Assembly (NCBI GenBank): GCA_040954595.2
Contig: CM082589.2
Span: 11,470,001 to 11,534,000, forward strand
DNA length: 64,000 nt
Direction: 5' to 3'
Source: Balanoglossus misakiensis
Taxonomy: Eukaryota; Hemichordata
The notes below the pieces were generated by a model. That model did no database searches. It was not told the DNA's origin and saw only the letters and a program-made list of their open reading frames with translations. Within the stretch, counting starts at the first letter, position 1. Every line of letters starts with the position of its first letter. The translations under genes and the position numbers were made by a program. Shown in pieces: positions 20,013 to 31,903 of this stretch.

Positions 20013-23000
20013 TATACTTATCAAATTGTAAGCTAACCAATATGGTTAGAAGTCCGATTTGCTTGGACGTGAACCAATATGATCTATCAAAATTTTCTGG
20101 TAAAAGTTTGAGTAACTATAACGTGTGCTTTCACCTTTTTTCATCATGTTGCTTGGGCCCTGACAATGCTGCTTTATAGCTACTACAGGATTAGATTACT
20201 TCCATTTGGCAGTAGCATATAAGTGTAATGGTGTAGAAAGTTTATCCTGTTTACTGAAAGAGGAATTGCAAGAGAAACCATGTGTTATAAAAAAAAACTA
20301 GAAGATATTAAATAGCCTTAGTAAACATTTCCCAGAAACATTTCAATGAACAGTTACCATAATGTACTTTACATTAGAGTCAGAGGTGACTAAAAGGCTA
20401 ATATTGTCATTTGTGAAATGTACACAATTGTATTTATATTGTCGGTGAACTGTTTAGCTGTGTTGTCAGTTATGTTGAGCTTATTAGATTGGGTGATTGT
20501 CTTATTGGGTGAGTGGTGTCACTGTCTGTCACTTTTCTTTACTGAAACCACGGGGCCAATTACTTTGAAATTTAGTATGCAGGTTCCTAGGGTGAAGTTG
20601 GTAGAGTTTATGTAAATTGTGGTGAAATGTGTAATTTTTGATCAATTTTAGTTGTGTTTAGTTAAATTCTTTGTACAATTACTTTGAAATTTAGTGTGTA
20701 GGTCCTTGGGGTTGATTTTACTGGAATTTGCTCAATTTGTGACAGAATGTGGAATATGTTATTTCGGAAGCAATTGCTTGTTTGGTCTTTTTTATTTCAT
20801 AAACCAGATACTGTGATTGTTTTTCTGTTCTTTTTTGTATGTGTGTCTATTTTCACAATTGAAATAAATTAATATAAGGCTATATAAAATAAATTGGTGT
20901 TTTATGCTTTTTGTGTAAGTATGAATGTATGTATGTGTGTAAGAAGATTGATATTGTTTGTATGGTTGATATCAGATATCATATGTCTTATAGTGAGAAA
21001 GAAACCACTACACAATCCCTAGTAGTATTTGTGGTAATATATCTGTTTTGAGAATATAGCCCATTAGTATATTGTAGTCTTTGTACAACTTTTCTTCAAA
21101 ATGTGTTATATGAACAAATAAAATATGGCAAGAAGATGAATTGTTTCGAAGAATGAATCATAATAAACAGTAGAATTTGGTCAATTTTTGTTCAGGCATA
21201 ATGAAATAGCTTGTACATGAGCTTGCACGACGGTATTTGGTCAATACAGGGCGCATGCATGTATGTATGTATGTATGTATGTATGTATGTATGTATGTAT
21301 GTATGTATGCATGCATGTATGTATGTATGTATGTATGTATGTATGTATGTATGTATGTATGTATGTATGTATGTATGTACCTATCTAACACACAACACAC
21401 ACTGTGTATATTTGTTGGGCATTTTGGTTTTCTACCACATATCTCAGTAGTTTCCATGCCATAGTGACTCTTCAGTTTTACATAATGATATCCAATATAA
21501 CCCAATCTACTATTAATGCGATTTTTTTTTTCATTTTGATTGTGGAAATGGTTAAAAATGAAAAACATCTGAATTTGTACTTTAATAAATATAAGCTATA
21601 TAGTATTTTACAATGGTCATAAATTTATGTTAACATGGCAAAACATGTTTTAGTGTTTATGTATACTTGTTTAATATAGAGAAATAATTGTACAAATAAA
21701 ATGACAACTTACTTTTGCTTTTAAAAATAATTAAAAATGGTAATGTTTCTTGAGATATACCAGGGTTTCTAGAATATAGAGGGCGCTGGCACGGGAACAT
21801 TTGATGGTTGTCCCCAATACAACATTCTGGTATCATGTTTTATCATCTGTGGACATTTGGCAGCGATATCCAACAGGATGTGCATAAAATCCCGAGAAGG
21901 TCTTCTCGTTGTATTGCTTCTTGAGATATTGAAACTGTCTTGAATCCCAACGCGAATGTGATGGTGATGCGTATGTTGTTGCACGTAGTCACATCCGAAA
22001 ACGAATCAAGTGCTCTTGTTGTTCAGCAGCTGAATATAGGTTAGTGGGATATGTGTATATTCTCGTGGTTATTTTTAATGAGTATAAATGACAGAATCGG
22101 TGGTTTGAACGTGTAAGAGTTGATGGTATTGGTTATGTAGTTGTGTTTTATCCAATGGTAGTGTGATTTTAATTGTGTATGAGGCGATGGCAGTTTTTAT
22201 CAGGCTTTTTTTATTTTCGTGTCGAGCGACATCCAATATGGCGGTTGTCGTTATATACTGAAAGGGTTTCGTTTGTATGCATGTTTTGGCAAATTGTATA
22301 TATGTTAAGATGGTGAAGTTTGCTTGAAGGAATAGAAACATCAGAGGCTGGGTACATCGGAGTTTCTATTTCATTCCATACAAGTTGAAATTAAGCTTAT
22401 TTTTGGAGTGTATACAGGTACATATGATTATTTAGAAACGGTTTTAGGCAAGTGAATCTGCTGAATTCGGGCGATCGGTCTTGTATCGTGTGTATGAAAC
22501 GTACAAGCAGTGGTAGGATATTATTTTGGGATGTGTACTTCAATAGTTTCCATGTCTCTTATATGTATTTGTCAAAAAATAAACAGTAGTAAAAATGGAT
22601 TGTATTTTCCATTATTTTTTCTGTTAATATTGTATGTTTACATGACCAAAAGCCTTAAGGTTTTCATTGGAATTTATATCAGGGTAATCAATTTGTTTTT
22701 GATAATTATTTGCTTCAAATATGGAACAATCTGTGTGAGTACATAACAGAAACATTGCTAGATAATTTGACATTTGAATTGTTCGTAAGAATGTGAGGAC
22801 AAGCATAGAATTGGCCAAATTATGCTGGTGACCACTCTGTTTAGTGTGTATGCTTTCTAGTCGTGACAGGCATGTTAAAAACATAGACAATGAAATCTGG
22901 TTGGAGCATGAAAAGTAGAGTTGACTTGTTAACATATTTTGATGCCATGAAACCATTTTGTGGACAGGACAATTTATGTGACCAAGAATTGATTTTCTGA

Positions 23001-23740
23001 ATATCACAAGGTTGATAGTGAATTCATTGTAATTTGTTGTCCTGTTTAAGTAGTGGGGTTATTGTAAAAAAATCATCATTCGCTATCTTGTACTTGGAGT
23101 GATGTCATCTCGACATTGATACATTATGGCTATTGAGAGGTGCGTGTTATGCAGGCAAGTGTATATCTTGATGTACTTGTTTAAATACACAATTATACTT
23201 AATGATTTAATTTAAAAGTTTTGTTTATTTTCTTGACAGTTTTGGCTGCCAAAGAGTTCTCAAGGTGAGTGTTGGTGTACATCAGTGCAAAGTATCATGT
23301 ACAAACTAAGAGATCAACACACTCAATTGTGTATTGTGTCGTGTACGAATTAGTTTCGTAAATCATTTGTAGATAACGTGTTTAGTTTTGTGGTAAGTGA
23401 CACTGAGGTTTCAGATCGGATAGGATGATTGTCCAGTGCCATGCATTGTGTGTTAACATGTGAAAGCACTAGCCTAATTTGTTTGAAATTTGGTATTCAG
23501 GGATGATGTAAGAAAAAATAATTTTAACAGTTCATAGAATCAGTGTTTATTAATACTTCAAAAAGGTATGTGACTTGAATGTGTGCAGTACATCATTGTG
23601 CTATGTGGTGTTAACACCATTGAATAGTGCCATTACTTACAGCAATCTTACAGCAATGGCTTCAGTAAAAATTTGAGTATGATTTGTGTGATTCCTGATA
23701 CCCCTGTCTTGTCATTTGTGATGTTTTACTGTGTACTTTT
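20013..23740. other. no confident gene; periodic repeats and weak exon-like pieces
   Basis: At 20540-20770, two to three units of the ~140-bp periodic repeat occur (the TTACTTTGAAATTTAGT core). A (GTAT)n microsatellite runs at 21254-21379. A minus-strand open stretch (21769-21984) encodes a His-rich start and IAAKCPQMIKHDTRMLYWGQP; it is protein-like, but I do not recognise it. Near 23128-23265 there are two tiny exon-like segments with good splice signals, described in the findings. Nothing here supports a named gene. Confidence 0.45.
21254..21379. repeat. (GTAT)n microsatellite
   Basis: A tetranucleotide run with its GTACCTATCTAACACACAAC flank, the reverse complement of the flank of the 19114-19380 run. 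The pair are inverted copies of one SINE-plus-microsatellite unit. Confidence 0.93.
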
Positions 23741-23828
23741 TGAAATAAAGAAACTGGTGTGTTAGTTGAATATGTCAGTGAGTGAATGTGCAATTGGACA
23801 GTGTGTTGGCAGTTAGTGGAGATAAAAA

Positions 23829-23901
23829 ATCCTCATGGTGTAATGGTTAACACACTTGTCACTTTGTGATAAGAGATCCAGGTTCGATAACTGGTGGGGA
23901 T
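23829..23901 (+). repeat. tRNA-Gln-like SINE head, second copy
   Basis: Also 73 nt, in the opposite orientation to the copy at 19417-19489. The acceptor stem ATCCTCA / TGGGGAT is kept with one G-T pair. Box B has decayed to GGTTCGATAAC. Flanks on both sides (GTGAATGTGCAATTGGACAG upstream, GATGATGAAAAAAAGAGTCC downstream) match the other copy inverted. Confidence 0.7.
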
Positions 23902-24172
23902 GATGAAAAAAAGAGTCCATTAGCTGTGTGTTTGAGTATGAGTGTAATATATGTATGTACGTATTTATGCATGTATGTAGCCAGCAAACACACAAAACAT
24001 ATTGTGTATATTCAATTCCATACAGTGTTTGATAATAAATATGTTGCTGTTTTACAATTTGGCATTCACTGCTGATAATTAGGTTTCCATAGATACAAGC
24101 GGAATGCAATAGAAGAGGGATAACCATATACATGTATAGAAAAGGTAGGTTACCCCTTCCCCTATCATCCAA

Positions 24173-24789
24173 ATACTACCACAGAGGGTGCTATACTATA
24201 TGACCATCAACTGAGTATCATTCAAATACTCTGTGCACAGTGGGTAAATACACATTTGTTTTTTTAGGAGACTTTCATCAGTTGCAGTAAAATACAACGT
24301 GACTACACTATATACACCAATGAGAATGGCCATGTAATTCAGAGAGTGCTTGATATTAAAACTGTATCATAGTTGTGGCCTTTACTGCTGATAATTAGGT
24401 TACCATAGATACAAGCCCAATGCAACAGGACAGGGATAAACATATGCAAAGACAAGATTAAACCCCACCTCCATAATCAAAATACTACCGCAGAGGGCGC
24501 TATACTATATGACCATCAACTGAGTATCATTCAAATACTCTGTGCACAGTGGGTAAAGACACATTTGTTTTTTTAGGAGACTTTAATCAGTTGCAGTAAA
24601 ATACAACATGACTACACTATATACACCAATGAGAATGGCCGTGTAATTCAGAGAGTGCTTGATATTAAAACTGTTTCATAGTTGTGGCCTTTACTGCTGA
24701 TAATAGGTTACCATAGATACAAGCCCAATGCAACAGGACAGGGATAAACATATGCAAAGGCAAGATTAAACCCCACCTCTGTAATCAAA
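24173..24789 (+). repeat. ~310-bp satellite array, left part
   Basis: Two full tandem units (from about 24173 and 24483) of a ~310-bp repeat containing ACTACCACAGAGGG, GACCATCAACTGAGTATC and GTTGTGGCCTTTACTGC, preceded by a partial unit (about 24060-24172). The array is interrupted at 24790 by a LINE and resumes at 25933. Confidence 0.9.
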
Positions 24790-25932
24790 ATAATAATAAT
24801 AATAATAATTTATTTGTATAGTGTCAGTATCCACAAAAATGTGATCAATGACGCTTAAAGCAAAAGTACAATACAACAAATGGCTAAAAAACAGATTTAA
24901 AAAGTAAAGTTTTAACATTTGATTTAAAAACAGATAAGTCTGGTGCCTGGCGAATGGTAAGTGGAAGATTATTCCAAAGAATTGGAGCAGCAACAGTAAA
25001 AGCACGATCACCATAACTCTTGGTGCGTGATCGAACAAGGCAGAGTTTGAACTGATCAGCTGACCTTAAATTGCGACACGGAACATATAGATTAGTCATG
25101 CTAGAAAGATAGATTGGACCAAGTTTATGAATGGATTTAAAAATGAGAACTAACATCTTAAAAACAATACGCTGTGTAACAGGTAGCCAGTGCAACTGAT
25201 ACAAAATTGGAGTGATGTGACAGGTGATTTTTGAATGAGTAACAATTCTAGCAGCAATATTCTGAACGCGTTGGATACGGTTGATTGAATACTTCGGGAG
25301 CCCAAATAAAAGTGAATTACATGAATCAATTCGAGAAGTAATGAATGCATGAACTAATTGCTCTGTAGCAGAATAAGATAAATATTTGCGGATAAGCGCA
25401 ATGCGACGTAAATGAAAAGTGGCAGAGCGGCAGATCTGTCCAATATGTGGCTTCATTGTCAGACAAGAGTCAAGGATCACACCAAGGCTCTTAGCCTGAC
25501 AATGGACAGGAATCAGAGAATCGCCAACACGAATTTCTGAAATCCCTCTAGCAGACAGATCACCTGAAATACCAAAGAAAATAACAAATTCAGTCTTATC
25601 ATCGTATAAGCACAAGAAGTTTTCAGACATCCAAAACCTAACATCGGATATACAAAGTTCAAGATTTGAAACAGTTCTTGCTGCGTTGTCTTTACTAAAA
25701 GACATATAAAGTGAAGAGTCATCTGCATAAAAACTATAAAGACAACCATGACTTTGAACTAATTCACCAAATGGAGATGGGTACATATTGAAAAGTATAT
25801 GACCAAGAACTGATCCCTGTGGTACCCCAGTGTCGAGCCGATAGAAAGGTGATTGGGTGGAATTTACAAGTACACACTGACTACGATTGGAAAGGTATGA
25901 CTTAAACCACATGAGAACAGTATCTGAGAGAC
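24790..25932 (-). mobile_element. 5'-truncated CR1/L2-like LINE inserted in the satellite
   Basis: The element has a (TAA)n tail at 24791-24810 on plus, i.e. a (TTA)n 3' end on minus. This is the microsatellite tail typical of CR1/L2-type LINEs. The 5' end is truncated within the reverse transcriptase. The short sequence CAAAATA lies at both ends (24786-24792 and 25933-25939) and is consistent with a target-site duplication. The flanking satellite units are in register across the insertion. Confidence 0.88.
24884..25912 (-). CDS. LINE reverse transcriptase, C-terminal part
   Basis: An uninterrupted 342-codon frame (open a further ~7 codons upstream) covers RT motifs from just after motif A. 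It has GVPQGSVLG (motif B region), FYADDSS (catalytic Y-A-D-D), the LGVILD segment and the thumb/C-terminal region with HWLPVTQRI. It ends with the W-N-N-L-P-x-x-I-R ... F-K-x-x-x-K-T-L-L-F signature shared by CR1/L2/Jockey-group LINEs. The first catalytic Asp, the endonuclease and ORF1 are missing because of 5' truncation. The frame has no stops, which suggests a fairly recent insertion. Confidence 0.88.
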   Translation of the reverse strand: MWFKSYLSNRSQCVLVNSTQSPFYRLDTGVPQGSVLGHILFNMYPSPFGELVQSHGCLYSFYADDSSLYMSFSKDNAARTVSNLELCISDVRFWMSENFLCLYDDKTEFVIFFGISGDLSARGISEIRVGDSLIPVHCQAKSLGVILDSCLTMKPHIGQICRSATFHLRRIALIRKYLSYSATEQLVHAFITSRIDSCNSLLFGLPKYSINRIQRVQNIAARIVTHSKITCHITPILYQLHWLPVTQRIVFKMLVLIFKSIHKLGPIYLSSMTNLYVPCRNLRSADQFKLCLVRSRTKSYGDRAFTVAAPILWNNLPLTIRQAPDLSVFKSNVKTLLFKSVF

Positions 25933-27165
25933 CAAAATACTACCACAGAGGGTGCTATACTATATGACCATCAACTGAGTATCATTCAAATACTCTGTGC
26001 ACAGTGGGTAAACACACATTTGGTTTTTTAGGAGACTTTCATCAGTTGTAGTAAAATACAACGTGACTACACTATATACACCAATGAGAATGGCCATGTA
26101 ATTCAGAGAGTGCTTGATATTAAAACTGTATCATAGTTGTGGCCTTTACTGCTGATAATTAGGTTACCATAGATACAAACCCAATGCAACATGACAGGGA
26201 TAAACATATGCAAAGACAAGATTAAACCCCACCTCCATAATCAAAATACTACCACAGAGGGCGCTATACTATATGACCATCAACTGAGTATCATTCAAAT
26301 ACTCTGTGCACAGTGGGTAAAGACTTATTTGTTTTTTTAGGAGACTTTCATCAGTTGCAGTAAAATACAACGTGACTACACTATATACACCAATGAGAAT
26401 GGCCATGTAATTCAGAGAGTGCTTGATATTAAAACTGTTTCATAGTTGTGGCCTTTACTGCTGATAATTAGGTTACCATAGATACAAGCCCAATGCAACA
26501 TGACAGGGATAAACATATGCAAAGACAAGATTAAACCCCACCTCCATAATCAAAATACTACCACAGAGGGCGCTATACTATATGACCATCAACTGAGTAT
26601 CATTCAAATACTCTGTGCACAGTGGGTAAAGACACATTTGGTTTTTTAGGAGACTTTCATCAGTTGTAGTAAAATACAACGTGACTACACTATATACACC
26701 AATGAGAATGGCCATGTAATTCAGAGAGTGCTTGATATTAAAACTGTTTCATAGTTGTGGCCTTTACTGCTGATAATTAGGTTACCATAGATACAAGCCC
26801 AATGCAACATGACAGGGATAAACATATGCAAAGACAAGATTTAACCCCACCTCCATAATCAAAATACTACCACAGAGGGCGCTATACTATATGACCATCA
26901 ACTGAGTATCATTCAAATACTCTGTGCACAGTGGGTAAAGACACATTTGGTTTTTAGGAGACTTTCACCAGTTGCAGTAAAATACAACCTGACTACACTA
27001 TATGCACCAATGAGAATGGCCGTGTAATTCAGAGTGCTTGTTATTAAAACTGTTTCAAAGCTGTGGCCTTTACTGCTGATAATTAGGTTACCATAGATAC
27101 AAGTGGAATGGAACCGGACAGGGATAAACATACAAAGGCTAGGTTAACCCCCCCCCCCAATACTA
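25933..27165 (+). repeat. ~310-bp satellite array, right part
   Basis: About four further tandem units (starting near 25936, 26246, 26557 and 26865) at 306-311 bp spacing. The first three are very similar to each other and the last is more diverged. Each holds the sequence GAGGGCGCTATACTATATGA or a close variant. Confidence 0.9.
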
Positions 27166-28649
27166 CCACAGAGGGCGCTATACTGATCATCAAGTCTGTA
27201 CCATTGAAATAAATCTGTGCAGATTGGGTAAATTAGGCATTTGGTTCTTCAGATTTTCATAAGTTGCACTAAAATGCTATGTGGCCCACTACAAGGACAA
27301 ATAAGTCAAAAATGGCAAATTTGACGTTTACTTTGAGGTTGGCATGGGGCAAACGAGACAATACAAGAACACTGAAACTCAATTAGTGAAACACTAAAGT
27401 TGTACTTTATTTCTCTAACAAACTTAGAGAAAATTTACATGGCCATCTTTTTACTCAGAGACCTGATGTTGAATAGAAATGTGGTAGTGCAGGTCCACAT
27501 GAGTGCCGTGTACTAGCCTCTCTCTCTGCAAATCCATCCACAACTTGCATGCAGATAGTGGGAGTCTGATGTAAGCAACTACTGCAGTTACAGTCAGGAC
27601 GTAAGTGGGATAATTAAACAGCAGGGGATCATGCAATGCAAACACTTGAACTGGCCAGTAACGTTTGAATTGCTCATTTGCATACAGTTTTTCTACTTTT
27701 TTCACAACGAAAGTTAAGCAACTAGCAACCCATTTCTGACAATTATTTCACCCCAGGCACATTACTGGTACTATGAGTGTACTACATGTGATTTTTCATG
27801 AAGTTTTATCGAGAAGAATTTCTTTACTTCCACTGACAAAATTGTGATCACGAAATTCAAAGTGACCTTGAAGTTACAAAAAAAAAATATCAGCCATACC
27901 CACACAAAAATTAACCCCCTCAGGTTTTAGAAACATTATTAAACTCCTCTATTCATAATTTTGACATGAATATATCCATGCCGAGAGTCAAGGACCACAA
28001 TTTACTGTGCCATAGGTCAGTCCTGAGAAGTCAGTCAGCGTGAATAGTGTATAGACTCCGTATGTAATATGCTAATGAGAGATAACGACGCGTTGAAAAG
28101 GAAGCCATTACGTCATGGGTTAACATGCGTTGACCTACTTCAATGCATACACATATGGCAAACACGGCTGTACTCGTCGATGGCGAAGGCAATTTTTACA
28201 CCGTCATTACCCCACAACGGAGCGGCTCACACTATTATAATTTCACGGTAACTTAGTTCAATATCTTCCTAACCTACCCAATTTTTTTCAAGACAAGAAA
28301 TCTTTGCCGAGAGTCAAGGACCACAATTTAAACCAACATACCGAAACTGTCTTTCTCGGGAAAGCGTCGTTAAAACTTCACGAAAAATCATCCTATCATT
28401 GACTATGGTGTTTCATACACGTCTTAGAAAAAACGGGTGCACTACGATCACTTGTAGTACCGAAAATCTCCGTTTGAACATTTTTCGAACTGGCCGTAAC
28501 TGCCACTCAGCGACTTTCACATTCAAATAGATCTCTTTGATCTCACCGCCGTAATTACCCCACTTACGTCCTGACTGGTTAATACTTAGAAAGTGTATTA
28601 CCTCCAACACCCCATGGACGGTATCATGTCATCACCAGTAGCTATAGGT
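27166..28649. other. inverted duplicon arm and unique AT-rich DNA, no gene
   Basis: About 27166-27470 is an inverted copy of 18060-18420. About 27480-27560 repeats 17340-17400 in the same orientation. At 27978 and 28296, the phrase CCGAGAGTCAAGGACCACAA occurs twice as a direct repeat. The plus ORF at 28069-28251 has no recognisable domain. Confidence 0.5.
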
Positions 28650-30710
28650 TCTTTTAACACCTTGAGAGAAAAAAATGGATTGTTACTGATAGATTACAAA
28701 GCACTGACAATACAAGAGGGGGAGGGGTAAGGTTTGTTGAGAGCAGTTGTTTTTTGCTAAACATTAGTGAAAATATGAAATTATTGACATGTAGGATTTC
28801 AATTTTATGATGTAAGAGTATTTTATAATATCTCACCGGGACTTCAGTTGTCGCTGTAGTATTTAACCCAAGTTTAACTGTGCCACCCACGTCCATGCAT
28901 GGCAAGGTTTTCTCTCCCAAAAGTTTCAGTTTGGTATCCCAGTTACCATCAGTTGCACTTACTCCACGCCTTCTAAGTTGAATGCGATTTACCATCACAG
29001 GATTCATACTGTGGTGCAAAGACAATTAAAAACATCGATTGTAAGTCATTTAGTAGTGATACCATTGTGACCAAACCTCGTTTTAAAATACATGTAATCT
29101 GTACTCGAAACTATCATTTTTTTCTTTCTAGAATATTAGAACGCGCTCAAAAATAAAAATGCGACCTGTAAGCGAGTGCCGCGTTTCAATTGGTACTGAC
29201 GATAAACACCGCCACTCGGAGATAAAATCAACGTTTTTTTTTTTTTAATGCAAGTGAACGCATGGAGGCGGCCATATTGAATTTAGGTTACATCCCAAGA
29301 CATTCCGACTGGTCTTCAGGTGGATTCGGGAAAGGTCTCTAAAACATAATCGGTCATCCAATTTTGTATACTAAATTTCTAAAAATGTAGGACATGGGAG
29401 GTTAACATACCCACAATGACTACACACAAAAAAGGGCCCAGGCGTTTCGGGGTGCGATTGTTACGTACCTTAGCTCCATCATCTGCAACCATGCAGCCAA
29501 GGCGTGGCAGTGAAATTGTGCCTCATTGAGGATACAGTCTAGATCCGGAATTCAGCCAACGGCAAACTGTTTAGCGTGCCTTGTATGCAGCAGGATGGCA
29601 ACGTTCTGGAACTTAAATTCTGGAAAGAAAATCCGAAATAGCTGAACAGATAACAGAAGAGAGAAAACATACAGCTCCGCAACTTTTCCACTGGAAGATA
29701 TAACACCATTTGCCTCTATGATAGAGCAAAGGTATGTTATAATCGCACCCCGAAACTTATGGGCCTTTTTTTTGACGTAGTCATTTCGGGTATCTTAACC
29801 TCCCATCTTCTACATTTTTAGAAATTTACTCTACAAAATTGAATGACCCATTACATTTTAGAGACCTTTCCCGAATTCAACCGAAGCCTAATCGGAAGGT
29901 CTTCGGATGTAATCCAATATGGCAGCCTCCATGCGATCACGTACATTGAAAATCCATTGATTTCATCGCCGATTACCGATGTTTATCGTCAATACCGATT
30001 CAAACGCGGCACTCGTTTACAAGTCGCATTTATTTTTGATCGCGTTCCAATATTTTAAACAAACTAGATTACTGATAAAAATGCTCAAAATTTTTCCTCC
30101 AAATGCCACCTTTACGGATTCAGTCACACAACTTACAGACTACGCCAAACTTTTTTCCAGATCATACCTTGCGGGCGTAAAGCGATGGATATACCTGAAA
30201 AATTGGTAACAGAATTGTATCATCCGCCACAAATAATGATATCAGAAGTCGAGATATCTCCACAGAAGAAGAGGGTGTGCGTTGTAGGAAAAGTCCATGA
30301 TGTGAGTACTGTCAAATGTTGCACAAATAGCCGTTAAACCTGAAATATAGATTGAAAGTGGATATTGTTTTACACAATTTTTGAACATTGAAGTAAAGTA
30401 TTAGAATGATGGAATCCGATAAAAAAAGTGAGTTGGTAATTTCGGCATCCGACATCGTTATTAAAAATGGAAAGGTTTGCGATTCGGTTCAAGTAGTATT
30501 TGCAAGTTTGAAAGGAAATATTTCATTGAAGTACAGTGGCAACTACTGCATTATTGAGAATCTTTGAAATGTTGATGAACGGAGACTTATAATAGAATAA
30601 ATGAAAACCTACCTTTAACGGTGTTAGGGTTACTACACCTGACAGACCGCTGGTCTGCGTCCGACCGATTCTGAGCTCCTAGCTCTTGTGGAGACATGCG
30701 GAGGTACAGC
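28650..30710 (-). pseudogene. RPA-like OB-fold gene, copy B, rearranged
   Basis: Read on minus, the order is 5' block (30710-30340), then an inverted segment (about 30333-29470), then the downstream intron (29460-29040) and the second exon (29011-28840). The inverted segment reads on plus. It has a decayed first exon (29490-29736; KLFSVPCMQQDGNV conserved, two stops), a donor, an intron, and then an exon at about 30164-30301. Copies A and B share the junction AGCTCCATCATCTGCAACC, so both descend from one inverted ancestor. The second exon has lost its original frame at the 5' end. Confidence 0.7.
30164..30301 (+). CDS. exon-like OB-fold segment inside copy B
   Basis: The open segment follows a good acceptor (CTTTTTTCCAG at about 30153-30163) and ends at a strong donor (GATGTGAGTACT). 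It contains MDIPEKLVTELYHPP and MISEVEISPQKKRVCVVGKV. The latter resembles the first beta strands of an RPA-type OB fold. It is absent from copies A and C as sequenced. It may be the true N-terminal exon of the ancestral gene, or an exon captured by the rearrangement. Confidence 0.45.
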
Positions 30711-31561
30711 GGGTTAACGGTTAGGAAGTGTTGATGAAAGGAATGATTAATTACATAGGCCAATCAGGATCCTGGAGTTAGATATTCGAGTGAAATGGTG
30801 GAAAAACGGGAATGCCGATTGGTTCAATTTAACCGGAGGGAAATTGCTACATTATATGACGTCAGTTGCGAACGATAATGCATATATTAAGCTAAGGTTG
30901 AATCCGGTTTTTCCATCAAGCACAAGCATATTTCAGTCATAAAAAAAACGAAGAGAATAACACTAAAAAAATATTTCCTTTTTAAAAACTTCACTATAGC
31001 ATTATTATAATGATGTACGTCGTACATAAAATGATACACGTGACATCGACTTGTTCAGAGTTTTAAAACAGGTAGAGAGTGCCCATGGGTAACCCGAAAA
31101 CACACAAACCGGGTAAAAAATGAAAGTCCTGCGAAGGCCAGGAGTATACACTGAAAAATTACAATAAATCTAGTACAAAGGTTTGTATCCTCACGAATAA
31201 TTAACTCTGATTGCATAAGTTTATTTCCGTCTCATTACCTTCTGAAAGCAAATCACTCACTTGCCGGTAAAAGTTGAGTAAAATACTACATCTAAACTGC
31301 ATAGCGATGGCGGCCCATAAAAATAATTGCCCAGTGTCCCACTCGCAATGCACAACTTTTTAGGCCAAGTGCTAATGATATTCGAATTTTCGAAGGTTAC
31401 GCAATATACACATACATGTATAAATATTAATTTATGAACAATTTCCAGTGTTCACGCTGGGATTTCTTTCGTTCTAGTTTACTCGTTATATAATGTACCA
31501 ATTCCCTCCGGTAAGTTGAGCCGATTCCCATCACTTTGAGCCAATCGATATTCATGGTTTT
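30711..31561. other. spacer of the head-to-head RPA-like pair, left part
   Basis: The first ~80 bp (30711-30790) are an inverted match to 32265-32344 and include GGCCAATCAGGA. This shows that copies B and C are head-to-head. Beyond that I see only AT-rich DNA and, at about 31220-31225, a minus-strand AATAAA that could serve the zinc-ribbon gene. Confidence 0.5.
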
Positions 31562-31759
31562 TCAGCATTTCAGTCGACTATATTTACACCTGTTGCATGT
31601 CTTTGCAGTTTTTGACTTGACGCTTACAACCGAGTCGCACCGCACGCAGTACTTTGTTGTTGTCTTCATGTTTAGTTGTTGTTTTGCGCACACTATTTGC
31701 ACAAAAATATCTGCTCGTTTTGTTATCAACGATCGAGTATATGTTAGGACGTCCGACAT
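31562..31759 (-). CDS. small zinc-ribbon protein (65 aa)
   Basis: A single-exon frame with ATG at 31757-31759. The C-terminal half carries C38-x2-C41-x13-C55-x2-C58, a textbook zinc-ribbon spacing (KYCVRCD ... KTCNRCKY), and the protein ends in Cys65. The N-terminal half has no recognised motif and includes a further Cys24. Support for a real gene is the promoter: TATAAATA lies about 100 bp upstream, with three CCAAT boxes beyond it. The protein is strongly basic, fitting nucleic-acid binding. I do not recognise the family. It sits in the spacer between two head-to-head RPA-like copies. It could be a first exon of something longer, but the stop is in frame and no donor is needed. Confidence 0.5.
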   Translation of the reverse strand: MSDVLTYTRSLITKRADIFVQIVCAKQQLNMKTTTKYCVRCDSVVSVKSKTAKTCNRCKYSRLKC

Positions 31760-31862
31760 AGAGAACTTTGTTCTAAATATTCAATGCCCCACAAATGATA
31801 TACTACACTGCTCGACACAACACACCCCAGCCATACTCCATTAGTACACGCCACAAACACCG

Positions 31863-31870
31863 TATTTATA
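31863..31870 (-). promoter_or_regulatory. TATA box of the zinc-ribbon gene
   Basis: On the minus strand the sequence is TATAAATA, about 104 bp upstream of the ATG. That places a transcription start near 31835-31840 and gives a 5' UTR of roughly 80 nt. Confidence 0.55.
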
Positions 31871-31903
31871 CAGCCTGAGGGATTTCAGCTTCGAACTTAT
31901 TGC

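Noticed and set aside
24766-25749. Alternative-frame minus ORFs around the LINE
   Set aside because: Shadows of the 342-codon reverse transcriptase frame.
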